NCBI GenBank assembly: GCA_937965895.1
Contig: CALCKS010000105.1
Location: 1 to 25,066 of the forward strand
DNA from: an uncultured Campylobacter sp.
GTDB taxonomy: Bacteria; Campylobacterota; Campylobacteria; Campylobacterales; Campylobacteraceae
DNA: 25,066 bases
Direction: 5' to 3'
The translations under genes were made by a program, and so were the position numbers. Of the stretch, positions 23,038 to 25,066 are shown one piece after another; the first letter of the stretch is position 1, and every line of letters begins with the position of its first letter. The notes beneath the pieces were generated by a model that saw nothing but the letters and a program-made list of their open reading frames with translations, did not search any database and had not been told where the DNA came from.

Positions 23038-24582
23038 TTGAGAAGTGACAATCTCTTTGCATTTGCGATCTTTATAATCACCGCGTTTGGATTTTTCGTT
23101 TGGGGCTATCAGTACATCCCGACTCATCACTTTTTGCTTTTCAGTATCGCTAGTATTTTCGGTATCTTTATGGCGTTTAATATCGGCGGCAACGACGTCG
23201 CAAACTCCTTTGGAACGAGCGTAGGCGCCAAGACCGTCACGATAAAGCAAGCCTTAGTTATTGCCGCTATTTTCGAGCTTAGCGGCGCGATATTCGCCGG
23301 CGGAGAGGTAACCAAAACCATCCGCGAGGGCATCGTGAGCTTCCCGCAGGAGGGCATGGAGCCGATGCTTTTCGTGCTGATTATGATGTCGGCGCTTTTG
23401 AGCTCCGGTATCTGGCTTTTTATCGCATCTAAAAAGGGTCTACCTATCTCCACTACGCACTCGATCGTAGGCGGCATAGTGGGCGCCGGGCTTACCATGG
23501 GCTTTACGACGATGGGCGGAGATAAGGCCCTAGCTATGGTCTCCTGGGGCGAGATAGGCAGGATCGCCGTGAGCTGGGTCATCTCGCCGCTACTAGGAGG
23601 CATCCTTTCTTATTTTATCTACGGCTACATAAAATCTAAGATTTTGATCCCGACTCGCAAATTTACCCTTGAGCTAAAAATGCTAAAACGCGAGCGTAAA
23701 GCCTATAAAGAGCGCTATCTACAAGAGCTAAAAACAAAACCCGAAAGCGAGCAGATAAGGATACTAAGCAAGATCGCGGTCCTAGATGAGGACGACGTCG
23801 AAAGCGGCGAACGCAGCGAATACAAGCTCGCGATCAAAGCAATGAAAGAGCGCGAAAAAGAGATCGACACGTCAAAAGCTATGCGTAAGCACATCCCGAT
23901 GGTGGCCGGCATCGGCGCGATCATCATCTCGTCGATGATGCTGTTTAAAGGCCTAGCGCACCTAAATCTCGACATCGGCTTCATCGGCACGATCTGGATC
24001 ATCTGCGTCATCGGTATAGTCACCTATCTCGCCACGCTTGCGATGATAAACGTGATGAAAAAAGACAACGCAGAAAAGAGCACGAACCGCATTTTCTCGT
24101 GGTTTCAGATATTTACGGCCTCCTCGTTTGCATTCTCTCATGGAGCCAACGACATAGCAAACGCCGTGGGACCATTTGCCGCGATCCTAGACGTGCTAAA
24201 AACAGGCTCGATAAACGCCACCGCACCGGTACCAGGCATCGCGATGGTGACGTTTGGCATATCGCTTGTTGTCGGACTTTGGTTTCTAGGCAAAGAGGTT
24301 ATAACCACGATCGGCAGCAAGCTAGCAGAGATCCTACCGACGACCGGATTTAGCGCAGAGCTAGCCGCTAGTACCATTATCCTGCTAGCTACCAAGCTAG
24401 GCATCCCCGTCTCCTCGACACACATCCTCATCGGTGCGGTGCTTGGTATCGGCATCCTAAACCGCGATGCAAACTGGAAAATGGTCAAACCTATCGTGCT
24501 TGCATGGGTCATCACTCTACCGATCGCGGGTGGCTCTGCGGCACTTATTTACATGCTTCTAAAGACTATGTTAGGCTTGTAA
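23038..24582 (+). CDS. pit: PiT-family inorganic phosphate transporter
   Basis: This 514-aa polytopic permease imports phosphate, or metal-phosphate, driven by an ion gradient. Two inverted PiT signatures are visible: FNIGGNDVANSFGTSVGAK at 48-66 and SHGANDIANAVGPFAAI from 367. Each is followed by the family's (P)ISTTHSIVG or PVSSTHILIGA motif. Between the halves lies a charged cytoplasmic region (about 200-290) rich in Lys, Arg and Glu (LKMLKRERKAYKERYLQEL), longer than in E. coli PitA. The start is TTG at 23038, 5 nt after AAAAGGA. It is a single gene. No phoU-like partner is adjacent, and the ion used (H+ or Na+) cannot be read from sequence. Confidence 0.93.
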   Translation: MRSDNLFAFAIFIITAFGFFVWGYQYIPTHHFLLFSIASIFGIFMAFNIGGNDVANSFGTSVGAKTVTIKQALVIAAIFELSGAIFAGGEVTKTIREGIVSFPQEGMEPMLFVLIMMSALLSSGIWLFIASKKGLPISTTHSIVGGIVGAGLTMGFTTMGGDKALAMVSWGEIGRIAVSWVISPLLGGILSYFIYGYIKSKILIPTRKFTLELKMLKRERKAYKERYLQELKTKPESEQIRILSKIAVLDEDDVESGERSEYKLAIKAMKEREKEIDTSKAMRKHIPMVAGIGAIIISSMMLFKGLAHLNLDIGFIGTIWIICVIGIVTYLATLAMINVMKKDNAEKSTNRIFSWFQIFTASSFAFSHGANDIANAVGPFAAILDVLKTGSINATAPVPGIAMVTFGISLVVGLWFLGKEVITTIGSKLAEILPTTGFSAELAASTIILLATKLGIPVSSTHILIGAVLGIGILNRDANWKMVKPIVLAWVITLPIAGGSAALIYMLLKTMLGL

Positions 24583-24724
24583 ATTCGACTATTCGCGAGC
24601 CGTAACTGGCTGATTTATTTTGCCAAAACTTATAAAGTTAGTCTTGGTTTTTACCATAAAGTCACAGCAGTGCTCGGCAAATTTGAGCTAGTTTTGTTCA
24701 GGTATTATTTAAACTATGGTTTTA

Positions 24725-24730
24725 TATAAT
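24725..24730 (+). promoter_or_regulatory. -10 box of a candidate small RNA
   Basis: A perfect TATAAT lies in a T-rich context (GGTTTTATATAAT), with no gene start nearby. Transcription would start near 24737. Confidence 0.4.
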
Positions 24731-24734
24731 TCTA

Positions 24735-24887
24735 AGCCTTTGGGCTGACTGCTTAAATTTGATATCTATAACGATAATGTCTGCCTTACCAACAAAACGA
24801 CAAATGATTTTTCACAACAAACTCAAACAATTAAACAAAGGCTCTTGCAACTAAATTTTATAAAATTTAGCAAGCTATTTTTTATTT
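24735..24887 (+). ncRNA. Candidate small RNA (~150 nt)
   Basis: The interval is bounded by a TATAAT promoter and a palindromic terminator. AGCCTTTG at 24735-24742 is perfectly complementary to CAAAGGCT at 24836-24843. This would form a closing stem that joins the 5' end to the base of the terminator and encloses about 93 nt. No known RNA family is recognised. Alternatively, a 25-codon frame at 24777-24854 (MSALPTKRQMIFH...) could be a small protein, but it has no ribosome-binding site. Confidence 0.3.
24844..24887 (+). terminator. Rho-independent terminator (palindromic)
   Basis: CTAAATTTTATAAAATTTAG (24851-24870) is a perfect 20-base palindrome. CTTG/CAAG (24844-24847, 24871-24874) extends it beyond a 3-nt bulge. 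CTATTTTTTATTT follows directly. It is over 260 nt past the nearest upstream gene stop. Confidence 0.6.
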
Positions 24888-24953
24888 ATGTATTCCGCAA
24901 ATTAAATTTAGTAAACATAATAGAGTAGTCAGGTTTTTACTAGTTAAATCAAC

Positions 24954-25066
24954 AATTTGACGGCTGGGTAAATTTAGACGCACGGGGAATTTGACGGCTG
25001 GGTAAATTTAGACGCACGGGGAATTTGACGGCTGGGTAAATTTAGACGCACGGGGAATTTGACGGC
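24954..25066. repeat. Perfect 34-bp tandem repeat, truncated by window end
   Basis: There are three complete copies (24954-24987, 24988-25021, 25022-25055) and the first 11 bases of a fourth, all identical and with no spacers. Each unit is two diverged 17-base halves, AATTTGACGGCTGGGTA and AATTTAGACGCACGGGG. Stops occur in the + strand frames and 34 is not a multiple of 3, so the array is probably non-coding. The true copy number is unknown because the array continues past the window. Confidence 0.95.

Larger units (their letters stand above)
24583..25066. other. Gene-free 3' region: candidate small RNA and tandem repeat
   Basis: No protein gene longer than about 25 codons is supported. A weak hairpin AGCC/GGCT (24600-24613) followed by GATTTATTTT may end the transporter message. 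A TATAAT at 24725-24730, an A/U-rich terminator near 24844-24887 and a 34-bp tandem array from 24954 are listed separately. Confidence 0.6.

Noticed and set aside
24954..25066. CRISPR array
   Set aside because: The 34-bp units are directly contiguous with no variable spacers, and no cas gene is present. It is a simple tandem repeat.

Overview
This window looks like chromosomal DNA of an epsilonproteobacterium, most likely a Campylobacter of the higher-G+C group (C. showae/rectus/curvus type). The reasons are a very frequent AAATTTG word, epsilonproteobacterial gene neighbourhoods (pycA - small ORF - bpt - dnaJ-like; rpoN/lptB/tsaE/S4 divergent from argG-rplI-hslV-hslU-era), and a cts-type DNA-uptake cluster. 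The species is inferred from composition and remembered gene order, not from a database search.

Layout. 142-218 (-): tRNA-Arg(GCG). 608-3861 (+): a compact run of pycA, a 73-aa hypothetical gene, bpt and a DnaJ-domain gene. 4109-6735 (-): an overlapping operon of S4 protein, tsaE, lptB and rpoN. 6902-11315 (+): argG, rplI, hslV, hslU and era, nearly without gaps. 11423-20315 (+): eight genes encoding a type IV pilus/type II secretion-like machine. These are a PilM-PilN fusion, PilO-like, PilP-like (ctsR), secretin (ctsD), ExeA/MshM-like ATPase (ctsP), membrane-anchored repeat protein (ctsX), assembly ATPase (ctsE) and inner-membrane platform (ctsF). 20340-22116 (+): a FAD-type PAS protein and a soluble chemoreceptor, closely spaced behind ctsF and ending at a strong hairpin terminator. 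22470-22907 (-): YqeY. 23038-24582 (+): PiT phosphate permease. 24583-25066: non-coding, with a possible ~150-nt small RNA and a perfect 34-bp tandem repeat that runs off the window end.

The most interesting part is 11.3-22.1 kb. The eight machine genes match, gene for gene and roughly in size, the mshI-J-K-L-M-N-E-G assembly block of the MSHA pilus. No pilin, prepilin peptidase, PilT, ComEA or ComEC lies nearby. The cluster starts at a strong extended -10 promoter (11341-11349), is tightly overlapped, and is far more AT-rich than the genes before it. The PAS/chemoreceptor pair may be co-transcribed with it. The receptor carries a CZB-like C-terminal domain in which all four zinc ligands appear to be replaced.

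The AAATTT core of the abundant word matches RAATTY, the site that Campylobacter CtsM methylates to mark DNA for uptake. In this window the word also builds several terminator stems and occurs about twice per unit in the 34-bp tandem array.
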